From NCBI GenBank assembly GCA_963845485.1, contig CAWJSI010000013.1, positions 124,001 to 188,000 on the forward strand: 64,000 bases of DNA, read 5' to 3'. Of the stretch, positions 25,711 through 34,055 are shown piece after piece. Made by a program: the position numbers and the translations under genes. Numbering within the stretch: position 1 is the first letter of the stretch; every line of letters begins with the position of its first letter. The notes below the pieces were generated by a model. The model was given only the letters and a program-made list of their open reading frames with translations. It did not search any database and was not told the origin of the DNA. The DNA is from Bog-756 sp963845485 (GTDB taxonomy: Bacteria; Actinomycetota; Acidimicrobiia; Acidimicrobiales; RAAP-2).

Positions 25711-26875
25711 CTCCTCGTCTGCGCTGCGGGTGTCGCTCGACGTGTCGGCCGTCCCGACCCACGCCGTAGGTGCCGGCCACTACACGCTGCAGCTGGCAAC
25801 GGCCCTCGCCTCCCGTGACGATGTCGGCCTCACCCTGTTCGGCCGCAGGGACGACGTGCGTCGGTGGTCGGACCTGGCGCCCCACTCGACCCTGGTGAGC
25901 GCGGCCCCCACGTCTCGCCCCCTCCGTCTGGCCTGGGAACAGGCCCTGCTCCCCGGCCTCCTGGCCCGGTCGGGGGTGTCCGTGCACCACGGCCCCCACT
26001 ACACGATGCCGGAACGTTCCTCGGTGCCGAAGGTCGTGACCGTCCACGACCTCAGCTTCTTCGTGGCTCCCGAGTGGCACGAGCGGTCGAAGGTGCTGGT
26101 GTTCAAGCGGGCCATCGCCCGGGCCGCTCGGACGGCGGCGGCAGTGGTCTGTCCGAGCCGGGTGACCGCCGACGAGCTGGCCCGCTGGTGTCAGGTGGAC
26201 GCCGAGGTGTTCGTGGCGTCCCACGGGGTCGACGCGGCACAGTTCCGGCCCGATGAGCCGCAAGCCGGGGCGGACCGGGCCGCCCTGGAGGCGATTGACC
26301 CCCGTCTGGCCGACGGTCGTCCCTACCTGCTGTTCGTGGGCACCCTAGAGCCCCGAAAGGATGTCCCGGGCCTGGTGCGGGCCTTCGCCCGGGTAGCCGG
26401 GAGCCATGCCGACGCCCTGCTGGTCCTGGCCGGCGGTGACGGTTGGGGTGTCACGCCGGTGGAGGAGGCGATCGGGGCATCGGGGTTTGCCGATCGCATT
26501 CTGCGCACCGGCTACGTTCCCGACCACACGGTTCCCGCCCTGCTCCGGTCAGCGACCGCTGCGGTGTATCCGGCGCTCTATGAGGGATTCGGTCTGCCGG
26601 CACTCGAGGCCCTGGCCTGCGGGGTTCCCCTCGTGACCACCTCGGGGACGGCCATGGAGGAGGTGGCGGGTGATGCCGCCGTCCTGGTCGAGCCGGGGCG
26701 GGTGGACGCTCTTGCCGAGGCCCTGGAGGCGGAGCTGGCCGGACGGGCGGTGGGCGAATCCTCCGAAGCCCGTCGGAGGCGCGGCCTCGTGATCGCGTCG
26801 CACCACACCTGGGCGCGCTCAGCCGAGCTCCACGTGGAGGCGTACCGCCAGGCCAGCCGAATAAGCGCGGGGTAA
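25703..26875 (+). CDS. GT4 family glycosyltransferase (third of three)
   Basis: A 390-residue GT-B enzyme. VGAGHYTLQLATAL, TVHDLSFFVAPEWHE, FVGTLEPRKDVPGLVRAFA and YPALYEGFGLPALEALACGVPLVTT are the acceptor and donor landmarks. GTG 25703 has AAGGGAG about 6 nt upstream and overlaps the previous stop by 8 nt. The donor is unknown. GDP-mannose or a GDP-deoxyhexose is plausible, because an RMD-like gene follows. Confidence 0.88.
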   Translation: MGNSSSALRVSLDVSAVPTHAVGAGHYTLQLATALASRDDVGLTLFGRRDDVRRWSDLAPHSTLVSAAPTSRPLRLAWEQALLPGLLARSGVSVHHGPHYTMPERSSVPKVVTVHDLSFFVAPEWHERSKVLVFKRAIARAARTAAAVVCPSRVTADELARWCQVDAEVFVASHGVDAAQFRPDEPQAGADRAALEAIDPRLADGRPYLLFVGTLEPRKDVPGLVRAFARVAGSHADALLVLAGGDGWGVTPVEEAIGASGFADRILRTGYVPDHTVPALLRSATAAVYPALYEGFGLPALEALACGVPLVTTSGTAMEEVAGDAAVLVEPGRVDALAEALEAELAGRAVGESSEARRRRGLVIASHHTWARSAELHVEAYRQASRISAG

Positions 26876-26940
26876 GCCCCGGCAGGACCCCGGGCAGGGG
26901 AACGTACCGTCCGCCGGCGCTGCTCTGGGTGGGGAGACGG

Positions 26941-26946
26941 TAGGGT
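26941..26946 (+). promoter_or_regulatory. -10-like box TAGGGT before RMD-like gene
   Basis: Eight nt before the GTG at 26955; it may give the reductase its own transcript, separate from the GT4 genes. Confidence 0.45.
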
Positions 26947-26954
26947 GACCCGTC

Positions 26955-27854
26955 GTGCGCTCCCTCATCACCGGTGGTCGTGGCTTCGTCGGCACCTGGC
27001 TCGCCGACCATCTCCGCGAACTCGGCGACGAAGTCGTCGCCATCGATCGGGAGGTGGAGATCACCGACCCGTCGGCCCTCCTCGAAGCCATGTCGGCGGC
27101 TGCCCCTGAGGCGGTGTACCACCTGGCCGCCATGACCCACGTCGGCCAGTCGTGGGACGAGCCCCTCCAGGTGTTGGAGGTCAACATCATGGGGACTGCG
27201 GCGGTGCTCGCCGCGGCTCGCCAATGCGGGACCGATCCCCGGGTACTCGTCACCAGCTCGGCCGAGGTCTACGGCGCCGTCACCGATCCCGACCGCCTCC
27301 CGTTGGACGAGCGTTCACCCACCGCCCCACTCACTCCCTACGCGGCCAGCAAGCTGGCGGCCGAAGCCGTGGTGGCCCAGGCCCATCTCGGACACGGTCA
27401 GCACGTCATCACCGTACGGCCCTTCAACCACATCGGCCCCGGTCAGACGCCGAACTTCGCCGTACCCGCACTAGCCAAGAGGATCGTCGAGGCCGAACGC
27501 CGCGGGGTTCCGACCATCCCGGTCGGGAACCTGTCTGCCCGCCGAGACTTCACCGACGTCCGCGATGTGGTCCGGGCCTACCGACTCCTCGTCGAGTCAG
27601 GCACACCGGGCGAGGTCTACAACGTCTGCTCCGGTCGGGACGTCTCCATCCGTGAGATCGCCGACGGTCTCTTGGGCCTGGCGGGGACGACACTCGAGTT
27701 CGAGACCGATCCGTCACTGGTGCGGCCGGTCGAGGTCCCCGTGCTGCGAGGGGACCCATCCCGTCTGGTGGACGCCACCGGGTGGAAGCCCGAGGTGCCG
27801 CTCGACCAGACCCTGGCCGACGTCCTGGCCTACTGGCGCCAGCACGCCGAGTGA
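26955..27854 (+). CDS. GDP-6-deoxy-D-mannose reductase (RMD)-like SDR epimerase
   Basis: A 299-residue SDR: ITGGRGFVGTWLADHL (NAD(P) motif), YHLAAMTHVGQSW, SSAEVYGAV, the catalytic YAASKLAAE, RPFNHIGPGQ and ARRDFTDVRDVVRAY. These match RMD/GDP-mannose-dehydratase relatives that make GDP-D-rhamnose from GDP-4-keto-6-deoxymannose. The partner dehydratase (GMD) is not in the window, so the exact substrate is inferred. It is the last gene of the GT4 cluster, and a strong terminator begins 5 nt after its stop. Confidence 0.78.
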   Translation: MRSLITGGRGFVGTWLADHLRELGDEVVAIDREVEITDPSALLEAMSAAAPEAVYHLAAMTHVGQSWDEPLQVLEVNIMGTAAVLAAARQCGTDPRVLVTSSAEVYGAVTDPDRLPLDERSPTAPLTPYAASKLAAEAVVAQAHLGHGQHVITVRPFNHIGPGQTPNFAVPALAKRIVEAERRGVPTIPVGNLSARRDFTDVRDVVRAYRLLVESGTPGEVYNVCSGRDVSIREIADGLLGLAGTTLEFETDPSLVRPVEVPVLRGDPSRLVDATGWKPEVPLDQTLADVLAYWRQHAE

Positions 27855-27858
27855 CGCG

Positions 27859-27889
27859 AAAAACGGCCCGCGTGAGGCGGGCCGTTTTT
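27859..27889 (+). terminator. Rho-independent terminator, probably bidirectional
   Basis: A perfect 13-bp inverted repeat (left arm AAAAACGGCCCGC, right arm its complement ending in TTTTT) with a 5-nt loop. It sits between the converging RMD-like gene and the helical protein gene at 27926. The A-tract and T-tract let it work on both strands. Confidence 0.92.
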
Positions 27890-27925
27890 CGTCGGGCCGA
27901 GGTTGCTCGACCCCAGGGGTGTGAC

Positions 27926-28372
27926 TCAGGCGGCGGAACTCGGGATCTTGGAGCGGATCTGGCTCCTGGCCTCTTTGGCCTGCACGTGGGCCTGCTTGGC
28001 CAGATCGCGTGCCTGGGTGGGGAGACGGTCCTCCAGCGGGGCCACGGCCTCCTCGAGGCGCTCGATGATCTCCTCGAACCGCTCCATGAGTCCTTCGACG
28101 GTGACTTCCACTGTGTGGAGTGCGTCGCCAAGGTCGGAACGGGCTGCGGTCACGCGGTCCTCGAAGCCGGCCTTGGGCTCGGCGAGACGTTTCATGATCT
28201 CTTGGCGCTGAACCTGGGCCTGCTGGAATCCGAGCACGCCGGCCCCGATGACCACGTAGGTGGCGTCCTTGGCCACGGCGGCGATGTCCTTGGCCGCCTT
28301 GGTGACGTCGGTGTTGATCTCGGGGATCTTGAACTCGGGCATTTTGATCTCGGGCTTCTTGATGGTGGGCAT
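27926..28372 (-). CDS. Small alpha-helical protein of unknown function
   Basis: 148 residues with no recognised domain. The N-terminus has a repeated K-x-P-E pattern (KKPEIKMPEFKIPEI). A hydrophobic/Gly stretch (YVVIGAGVLGF, ~40-50) follows, then a long Glu/Arg/Gln-rich amphipathic region of ~85 residues likely to form coiled coils (VTVEGLMERFEEIIERLEEAV), and an Ala/Lys-rich end. The layout recalls phasins, HBHA-like or magnetosome/granule surface proteins, but none can be named. GAAGGAG precedes the ATG. It has its own AT-rich promoter region and a strong terminator, so it is probably a well-expressed single-gene unit. Confidence 0.75.
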   Translation of the reverse strand: MPTIKKPEIKMPEFKIPEINTDVTKAAKDIAAVAKDATYVVIGAGVLGFQQAQVQRQEIMKRLAEPKAGFEDRVTAARSDLGDALHTVEVTVEGLMERFEEIIERLEEAVAPLEDRLPTQARDLAKQAHVQAKEARSQIRSKIPSSAA

Positions 28373-28469
28373 TGAGTGCTCCTTCGGTTGTTCTGCGGTG
28401 TTCTGGCTGAATCGGCCGGATCACCAGGTGCTCAAGGCACTCTGCGTGGTCATCGGTCTGTTGGATGCA

Positions 28470-28498
28470 AGTGTATACGTAATGATAAACAGTTGCAA
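28470..28498 (-). promoter_or_regulatory. Sigma70-like promoter for the helical protein gene
   Basis: On the minus strand TTGCAA (28493-28498) and TACACT (28470-28475) are 17 nt apart, within the most AT-rich stretch of the window. This would give a leader of about 90 nt. The arms also carry TGCAAG direct repeats at 28466 and 28495 that might be an operator. Confidence 0.5.
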
Positions 28499-28566
28499 GC
28501 ACCCCACTTCCCGGTGGGCGCACGGTCGATGACCAGGTAATTCACAAATTGTCGGCTCCGGCCCGA

Positions 28567-28572
28567 TAGCCT
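28567..28572 (+). promoter_or_regulatory. -10-like box TAGCCT before giant GT2 gene
   Basis: Ten nt before the ATG at 28583; no Shine-Dalgarno is seen. Confidence 0.4.
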
Positions 28573-28582
28573 CTGACCCCTG

Positions 28583-31500
28583 ATGGACACACTGGCCCCG
28601 CCGGTCGTCGCTGTCGTCGTCGCCCACGATCCGGGTCCGTGGTTCGAGGAGACACTGGCTTCGATCGCCTCACAGGACTATGCGGAGCTGTCCGTATTGA
28701 TCCTCGATTCCGGGAGTCGGGAGGACCTCACCGCCAGGGTGGCGGCCGTCCTCCCGACCGCCTATGTCCGCCGATTCCCACAGAATCGGGGATTCGGCGC
28801 CACGGTAAATGAAGTCCGGTCCATGGTCGAAGGAGCCGACTACTTCCTGATCTGCCACGACGACGTGGCTCCGTTCCCTGACGCCGTCCATCTGATGGTC
28901 GAGGAGGCGTTCCGCTCCAACGCCGGGATCGTCACGCCAAAGGTGGTCAGTTGGGGCGATCCCCAACGCCTGGTCCACGTGGGGATGACAGCCGACAAAG
29001 GCGGCTCGGTGGTGGACCGGGTCCAACCCTTCGAAATCGACCACGGCCAGCACGATGCGGTGAGGGACGTCTTTGTGGCGCCGGGTGGGGTCAGTCTGAT
29101 CAGGGCTGACCTCTTCGAGGAGTTGGGCGGATTCGACCCGGCCATCGTGGCCATGGGCGAAGACCTCGACCTGTCCTGGCGGGCCCAGGTCGTCGGGGCA
29201 CGCATCATCGTGGCCCCCGACGCCCGGGTCCGACATCTCGAAGAGCTGGCCGGTGGGGCCAGGACGGTCGATCCGGCACTGGTCGGCGCGGCACCGGGCC
29301 TGTCCGAGGCGACCGACACCGGCAACGATCTGAGTGACGACCGGGACGGGGAGGACGGGGGCCACGGCTCGAGCTCCGAGGACGTTGAATCAGCCAGCGA
29401 CGGGCGCAGACGAGCCAGGAAGGCACGCAGAGTCGATTCGTCGTCAGCGCCGGTGACCCTCCAAGAGCTCCAACGCCGCCACGAACTCCTGGCCGCCTTC
29501 AAGTGCTACGGACGCTTCCACCTGGTCCGGGTGATCCCCCAGATCGTGGTGCTCGCCCTGGCCGAGATCGTGGTCGCCGAACTGGCCGGCAACCGCGCCC
29601 GGGCCCGGGCCGTCGTGCGGGCCTGGCGGTGGAACCTCGGCCGACTTCCCGCCGTCCGGGTGCAGCGCAAGGAGCTACGAGCCCACCGTCGACTGAGCGA
29701 CAAGGAGGTCCGACTGCTGCAGCTCGGGGGGAGCGCCCGGCTCTCCTCGTACTTCCGCCGGGTGTTCCAGCACGGCTTTCACGGTGCCCACGCCGATGAG
29801 TTGGCCGCAGCCGACCTGGCCACGGGCCTGGCCCACGACGGTGACCCTGATCAGCCAGGCGCTCCCGATGGGCTAGCGGACGCACCCGAGCCGGACGGAG
29901 CACGCCCGGCGACCGATACCGCCGACTCGGCACGTGGACGGGTGAACGGGCGGGTGCGCCTGATGGCCTGGTTGGTCGCCGGGGTTGTCGTGCTCATCGG
30001 CAGTCGGGGCGTCCTGACAGGAAAACTACCTGCCGTCGGACAGTTCGTACCGTTCCCCAGCTGGTCCCAGACCATCTCGCAGTTCGCCGCCGGTTGGCAC
30101 CCCTCGGGCGTGGGCACCACCGCACCCGCCACCCCGGGAATGGCCCTGACCGGCTTGGTCGGCACGGTGCTGATCGGGGCGATGGGCTTGACTCAGAAGG
30201 TCTTGGTCTTCGCCTGCATCCCCCTGGGCGTGTGGGGTGTGGTGCGCTTGTTGCGCCCCTTCGGCTCCCAACGCGCCGCCCTCGTCGCCGGCGTGGCCTA
30301 TCTGGCTGTGGCCGTGCCCTACAACGCGTTGGCGCTGGGTCGGTGGGGAGCCCTCGTGGTCTACGCCGGCGGGCCCTGGGTGCTTGCCCGCTTGTTCCGG
30401 GCCACGGAGGCCTCGCCCTACCGGGTCCACCGGTCATCGGAGCGCACGGGGTCGTCACACGGTCGCCGGAGCGGTCTGGGTGCCGTGGTGAGTCGTCATC
30501 CGTCCTGGCGGAGCGCGCTCGCCCTCGGCGTGATCGAGGCCGTCATGATCGCCTTCGTACCCGCCGCCGCCCTCGTGGTGGTCCTGGCCGCCCTGGCCCT
30601 CGTGATCTCCTCGGCCATCTTCAGGGATCTTCGGTCCACCCGCCGGGCGCTGGGACTGGCCCTGGCCTCCACCGGGGTGGCCGCCCTCATCTGCCTCCCG
30701 TGGGTGATCGGCGTCCTGTGGGCCGGGCGGGGGGCCCTCGCCGTCTTCGGGGTTCCCATTCCCGCCTCGTCGGCGGCGTCGTGGTCGTCCCTCTTGCGGT
30801 TCTCCGCCGGACCCATCGGCGGCTCCCCGCTGGCGTGGGGTTTCGCCCTGGCCGCGGTGACGCCCCTCATACTGGCCCGGGGTGATCGGTTCCGCTGGGC
30901 AGGCCGATTCTGGGCCGTGGCCCTGGTCTTCTGGGTGGCCGCCCTGGTCATCGGGAAGGGATGGACCGGCAACCTGGCCATCGACCCCTTGGTGCTGCTG
31001 GCTCCGGCGGCGGCAGCCGTGGCCGCCGCCATCGGGCTCGGCGTGGCAGCCTTCGAGGAAGATCTCCGGGCGGCCGAGTTCGGATGGCGCCAGTTGGTGA
31101 TGGTGATGGCGACCGTCGTCGTCGGGCTCGGTGCGGTCCCCACCGTGATCTCGGCGATGCCCGGGCGCTGGGACCTTCCTGTCAACGACTTCAGTCAGTC
31201 GGTCTCCTGGATGCACGCCAAGTCAGCTGACGGGCCGTTCCGCGTTCTGTGGTTGGGGCAGACCAACGCGCTCTACCAGGGGTCGTGGTCTGCGGGTGAT
31301 GGCCTGGCCTACGCCACCTCCGAGAACGGTGGACCCGACGCCCGGTGGTTGTGGAATGCGCCCGGCCCGGGCCCGGCCGCGGGACTGGCGTCGGCCGTCA
31401 ACCTGGCCCGCTCGGGGGGCACCGATCAGCTCGGACGACTGCTGGCCCCGTCAGGGGTGCGCTACATCGCCGTGCTCACCTCCCTCGCCCCCGAGATCAC

Positions 31501-32134
31501 CGGTGAGCAGACTCCTACCGAGTATCCGGTCCCCGCTGACCTGGCCCCTGCCCTCACCCGGCAGCTCGACCTCAGCCCCGTGCTTTCGGGCACCGGGATC
31601 ACTGTGTACGTGAACAGTGACTGGCTCCCGCAGCGGGCCGAGGTGCCGACAGGAACCACCGTCTCGAGCACGGTACAGCCCGATCCCCGGGCCGGGAGCC
31701 CGGGGGCCGGAGTGGTACCGGGCGCGGTAGCGGTGCTACCCGGACCGGCCGTCTCACGTTCGTTCTCTGGCACCCTGACCAAGGGCACGGTGCTGTCGGC
31801 CGTCGCTCCCGCCGGTCGTTGGACCCTGACGGAACCGGCCGGGATAGCAGCCCGGCGGTCCCCGTCGTTCGGGTGGGCCGCCCGCTACGAGGTCACGACG
31901 GCCGGGGCCGCGACCCTCCACTTCAACGGGGGAGTGGTCGCCCCGCTCTCCTTCGCCGCATCGGTGGCCACCTGGCTGGTGGCCCTGGTCCTACTCATCG
32001 GGCGCAACCTCGGCCGACCGTGGGGTCGGATACGGGTCCGCCGACACCGGACCGCAGACGTGGACGACGGCGCCCCCCCGCCGTCGGCGTTGGACATCGA
32101 AGAGGCCCGGTCGGAGAGAGAGCCGGTGTCGTGA
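28583..32134 (+). CDS. Giant GT2 glycosyltransferase fused to a polytopic membrane domain
   Basis: An 1183-residue protein. Residues 1-~220 are a GT2 domain (AVVVAHDPGPWFEETL, LDSGSRED, NRGFGATVNE, CHDDVAP, MGEDLDLSWR). A charged linker (~225-300) and a helical basic region (~300-450) follow. From ~455 there are about a dozen hydrophobic helices up to ~870, then an extracellular beta-rich domain of ~240 residues, one last helix (LSFAASVATWLVALVLLIG) and a basic tail. Actinobacteria commonly carry such a protein directly before a DUF5719 gene, as here, with coupled stop/start (GTGA at 32131). It probably assembles or exports an envelope glycan; donor and acceptor are unknown. Confidence 0.85.
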   Translation: MDTLAPPVVAVVVAHDPGPWFEETLASIASQDYAELSVLILDSGSREDLTARVAAVLPTAYVRRFPQNRGFGATVNEVRSMVEGADYFLICHDDVAPFPDAVHLMVEEAFRSNAGIVTPKVVSWGDPQRLVHVGMTADKGGSVVDRVQPFEIDHGQHDAVRDVFVAPGGVSLIRADLFEELGGFDPAIVAMGEDLDLSWRAQVVGARIIVAPDARVRHLEELAGGARTVDPALVGAAPGLSEATDTGNDLSDDRDGEDGGHGSSSEDVESASDGRRRARKARRVDSSSAPVTLQELQRRHELLAAFKCYGRFHLVRVIPQIVVLALAEIVVAELAGNRARARAVVRAWRWNLGRLPAVRVQRKELRAHRRLSDKEVRLLQLGGSARLSSYFRRVFQHGFHGAHADELAAADLATGLAHDGDPDQPGAPDGLADAPEPDGARPATDTADSARGRVNGRVRLMAWLVAGVVVLIGSRGVLTGKLPAVGQFVPFPSWSQTISQFAAGWHPSGVGTTAPATPGMALTGLVGTVLIGAMGLTQKVLVFACIPLGVWGVVRLLRPFGSQRAALVAGVAYLAVAVPYNALALGRWGALVVYAGGPWVLARLFRATEASPYRVHRSSERTGSSHGRRSGLGAVVSRHPSWRSALALGVIEAVMIAFVPAAALVVVLAALALVISSAIFRDLRSTRRALGLALASTGVAALICLPWVIGVLWAGRGALAVFGVPIPASSAASWSSLLRFSAGPIGGSPLAWGFALAAVTPLILARGDRFRWAGRFWAVALVFWVAALVIGKGWTGNLAIDPLVLLAPAAAAVAAAIGLGVAAFEEDLRAAEFGWRQLVMVMATVVVGLGAVPTVISAMPGRWDLPVNDFSQSVSWMHAKSADGPFRVLWLGQTNALYQGSWSAGDGLAYATSENGGPDARWLWNAPGPGPAAGLASAVNLARSGGTDQLGRLLAPSGVRYIAVLTSLAPEITGEQTPTEYPVPADLAPALTRQLDLSPVLSGTGITVYVNSDWLPQRAEVPTGTTVSSTVQPDPRAGSPGAGVVPGAVAVLPGPAVSRSFSGTLTKGTVLSAVAPAGRWTLTEPAGIAARRSPSFGWAARYEVTTAGAATLHFNGGVVAPLSFAASVATWLVALVLLIGRNLGRPWGRIRVRRHRTADVDDGAPPPSALDIEEARSEREPVS

Positions 32135-33666
32135 GCGACTCCGACGACTCCTTGACCGAGCCGGACTGGACCGAGCCGGAGTGGACCTCGCCCGACGGGG
32201 CTGCTTCCCGCGACCGGGTCCGCCAGGAGCGCCGGGCGTCGGTCGAGCCGGTGGCGAAGAGGGCCTGGGTCATCGCTGCCGTCATCGCCACCGTCGTCGT
32301 GGTCGGCGCGATCGCCGCAGCGGCCGGAACACCCGCGCCGGCGGCAGCCCCGTCGTCCGCCGATGGCCTGGCTGTGGCCCCCGTGGACGCCTACTCCTCG
32401 TCGGCCTTCTGCACCGCCGGCGTCGGGACGGCGGCCAACAGCACGATCTATCTCACCAACTCGACAGCCTCACCCGTGGCGGCGGCCATGACGGCGGTGG
32501 GTCCGGCCGGGGCCGGGGGAGCAGTCCCGAGCGTGCACCGCTCGGTGAGCGTGCCACCCCTCGGAACCCTCGCCGTCGACCCGGCCGAGGGATTGCCGTC
32601 GGGAAGCAACGCCGCCACGTTCACCTTCGCAGGAGGCGGTGTCACCGCGAGCCAGGTGGTGTCCGGTGCCAACGGGTGGAGTACAGCCCCGTGCGCCTCG
32701 AGAGTTGCCTCGACCTGGTCGTTTGCCGGGGGAGCCACCACCTCGGGCAATGCCCTCACCTTGTCCCTCTACAACCCGGCAGCCACCGAGGCAGTGGTGA
32801 ACGTGTCGTTCCTCACCGAGAACGGACTGGTCGTACCGCCGAAGTACCAGGGCCTGGAAGTCCCGGCCGGTCAGTTCGTCGAGGAGAACGTGGGTGACTA
32901 CGTCCAGAACTCGTCGACCATCGCCACCTTCGTCGTGGCCCAAGCCGGCAGTCTGGTCAGTTCGGAGTTCCAGCAGTGGTCGTCGGGCCCGACCGGTGGG
33001 ATCTCGCTTCGGCTGGGATCACCCTCCCTGTCGACCACCTGGAGGATCGCCCAGACCACGAGCATGCCCCAGTCCACGGTCAACTTGTACCTGGCCAATC
33101 CGGGCCGGAGCACGTCGACGGCCACCATCACCCTCGGACTGTCCTCGGGCACCGTCGTGCCCCACCGCGTGGTGGTGCCACCGGCCTCCGTCGTGGCCTT
33201 CCCGGCGTCGGGAACCCCGGGCCTGCCTCAGCAGACGCCCTACTCGGTGACCGTCACGTCCACTGCTCCGCTCGTGGTGGGCCGTTCCGTCCAGGCGCCA
33301 CCGGGCTCACCCTCCCCGGTGTGGGGCTCGTCATCGGCCACCACCGCCGTTGCCACTCACTGGATGGTCGCCGGACCCGGGCTGCCGGGGGCACCCGCCA
33401 TCACCGACGCCTCGGTGGACAGTCTGGCCGTGGCCAACTCGGGAACGACCGCCGCGCACGTCATGGTGGGCAGGCTCGGGGCGACGGCACCCGTCGCCAT
33501 GTTCACTGTGGCCCCAGGCAGGGTCGTTGTCCTCGGCGCGAAGCAGGTCGGGGGACTCTCGACCCTGCTGGTATCAGCCTCCCAGCCGGTGTTCGTGGAG
33601 GAAGACAGCACGCCTCCCAACACCCCCGGAGTGGTCACGTCCTCCGGGTTCTCGCTCGCCAGTTAG
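32131..33666 (+). CDS. DUF5719-type membrane-anchored extracellular protein
   Basis: 511 residues: an acidic/basic cytoplasmic head (~45), one hydrophobic helix (WVIAAVIATVVVVGAIAAAA), then ~430 residues of repeating beta-rich segments. These segments (STIYLTNSTASPVAA, LTLSLYNPAATEAVV, VNLYLANPGRSTSTA) resemble stacked Ig- or fibronectin-like strands. It has two cysteines. The function of the family is not known to me, but its fixed place after the giant GT2 gene suggests the two act together at the cell surface. The start is the GTG inside the upstream stop. Confidence 0.75.
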   Translation: MSDSDDSLTEPDWTEPEWTSPDGAASRDRVRQERRASVEPVAKRAWVIAAVIATVVVVGAIAAAAGTPAPAAAPSSADGLAVAPVDAYSSSAFCTAGVGTAANSTIYLTNSTASPVAAAMTAVGPAGAGGAVPSVHRSVSVPPLGTLAVDPAEGLPSGSNAATFTFAGGGVTASQVVSGANGWSTAPCASRVASTWSFAGGATTSGNALTLSLYNPAATEAVVNVSFLTENGLVVPPKYQGLEVPAGQFVEENVGDYVQNSSTIATFVVAQAGSLVSSEFQQWSSGPTGGISLRLGSPSLSTTWRIAQTTSMPQSTVNLYLANPGRSTSTATITLGLSSGTVVPHRVVVPPASVVAFPASGTPGLPQQTPYSVTVTSTAPLVVGRSVQAPPGSPSPVWGSSSATTAVATHWMVAGPGLPGAPAITDASVDSLAVANSGTTAAHVMVGRLGATAPVAMFTVAPGRVVVLGAKQVGGLSTLLVSASQPVFVEEDSTPPNTPGVVTSSGFSLAS

Positions 33667-33727
33667 GGCCCCGTTGGGCGCATCCGTCCGCTTAGTCAGG
33701 TTGGGAGCGGATGTTCCGAGGCTGGTG

Positions 33728-33973
33728 TCAACCTTCGGGGATGGCGTCCCACCACTGGCACCACCACTCGGCACCCACGAGAATTCTGAGCTTGGGATGC
33801 CAGCAGTACGAGAGCTCGTTGTACGGCTCCAGGTAGTACAGGCAGTTCTCACACTTCTCGCTGCCCGAGGGCTTTCCCTTCAGTACGGCGTTCGAGGCCA
33901 GGTGACGAAGTTCGATCGAGAGTGTCTCGTCGATCTCCTTCGGTTCCGGATCGGGAATGACGTAGTCGGCCAT
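33728..33973 (-). CDS. Small HiPIP-like four-cysteine (4Fe-4S) protein
   Basis: 81 residues. Cysteines 41, 44, 57 and 72 form CX2C-X12-C-X14-C (CENCLYYLE, ELSYCWHP, EWWCQWW), close to the high-potential iron-sulfur protein layout (CX2C-X14-C-X13-C) and rich in the aromatic residues that shield such clusters. HiPIP-type domains also occur as small subunits of glycyl-radical enzymes. Unlike classical HiPIPs there is no Tat signal, so it is cytoplasmic. A TAGGTT box lies 6 nt before the ATG. A structural zinc site is the main alternative. No partner enzyme is adjacent. Confidence 0.65.
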   Translation of the reverse strand: MADYVIPDPEPKEIDETLSIELRHLASNAVLKGKPSGSEKCENCLYYLEPYNELSYCWHPKLRILVGAEWWCQWWDAIPEG

Positions 33974-33979
33974 GCCAGC

Positions 33980-33985
33980 AACCTA
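33980..33985 (-). promoter_or_regulatory. -10-like box TAGGTT before HiPIP-like gene
   Basis: Six nt before the minus-strand ATG at 33973; fits a leaderless mRNA. Confidence 0.45.
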
Positions 33986-34055
33986 CTCGGCGGGATCGGC
34001 GCTTAGCACATTCGGGACGGCGTACTCACAGCCCCCGGTGGAGTAGAACGGCGCG

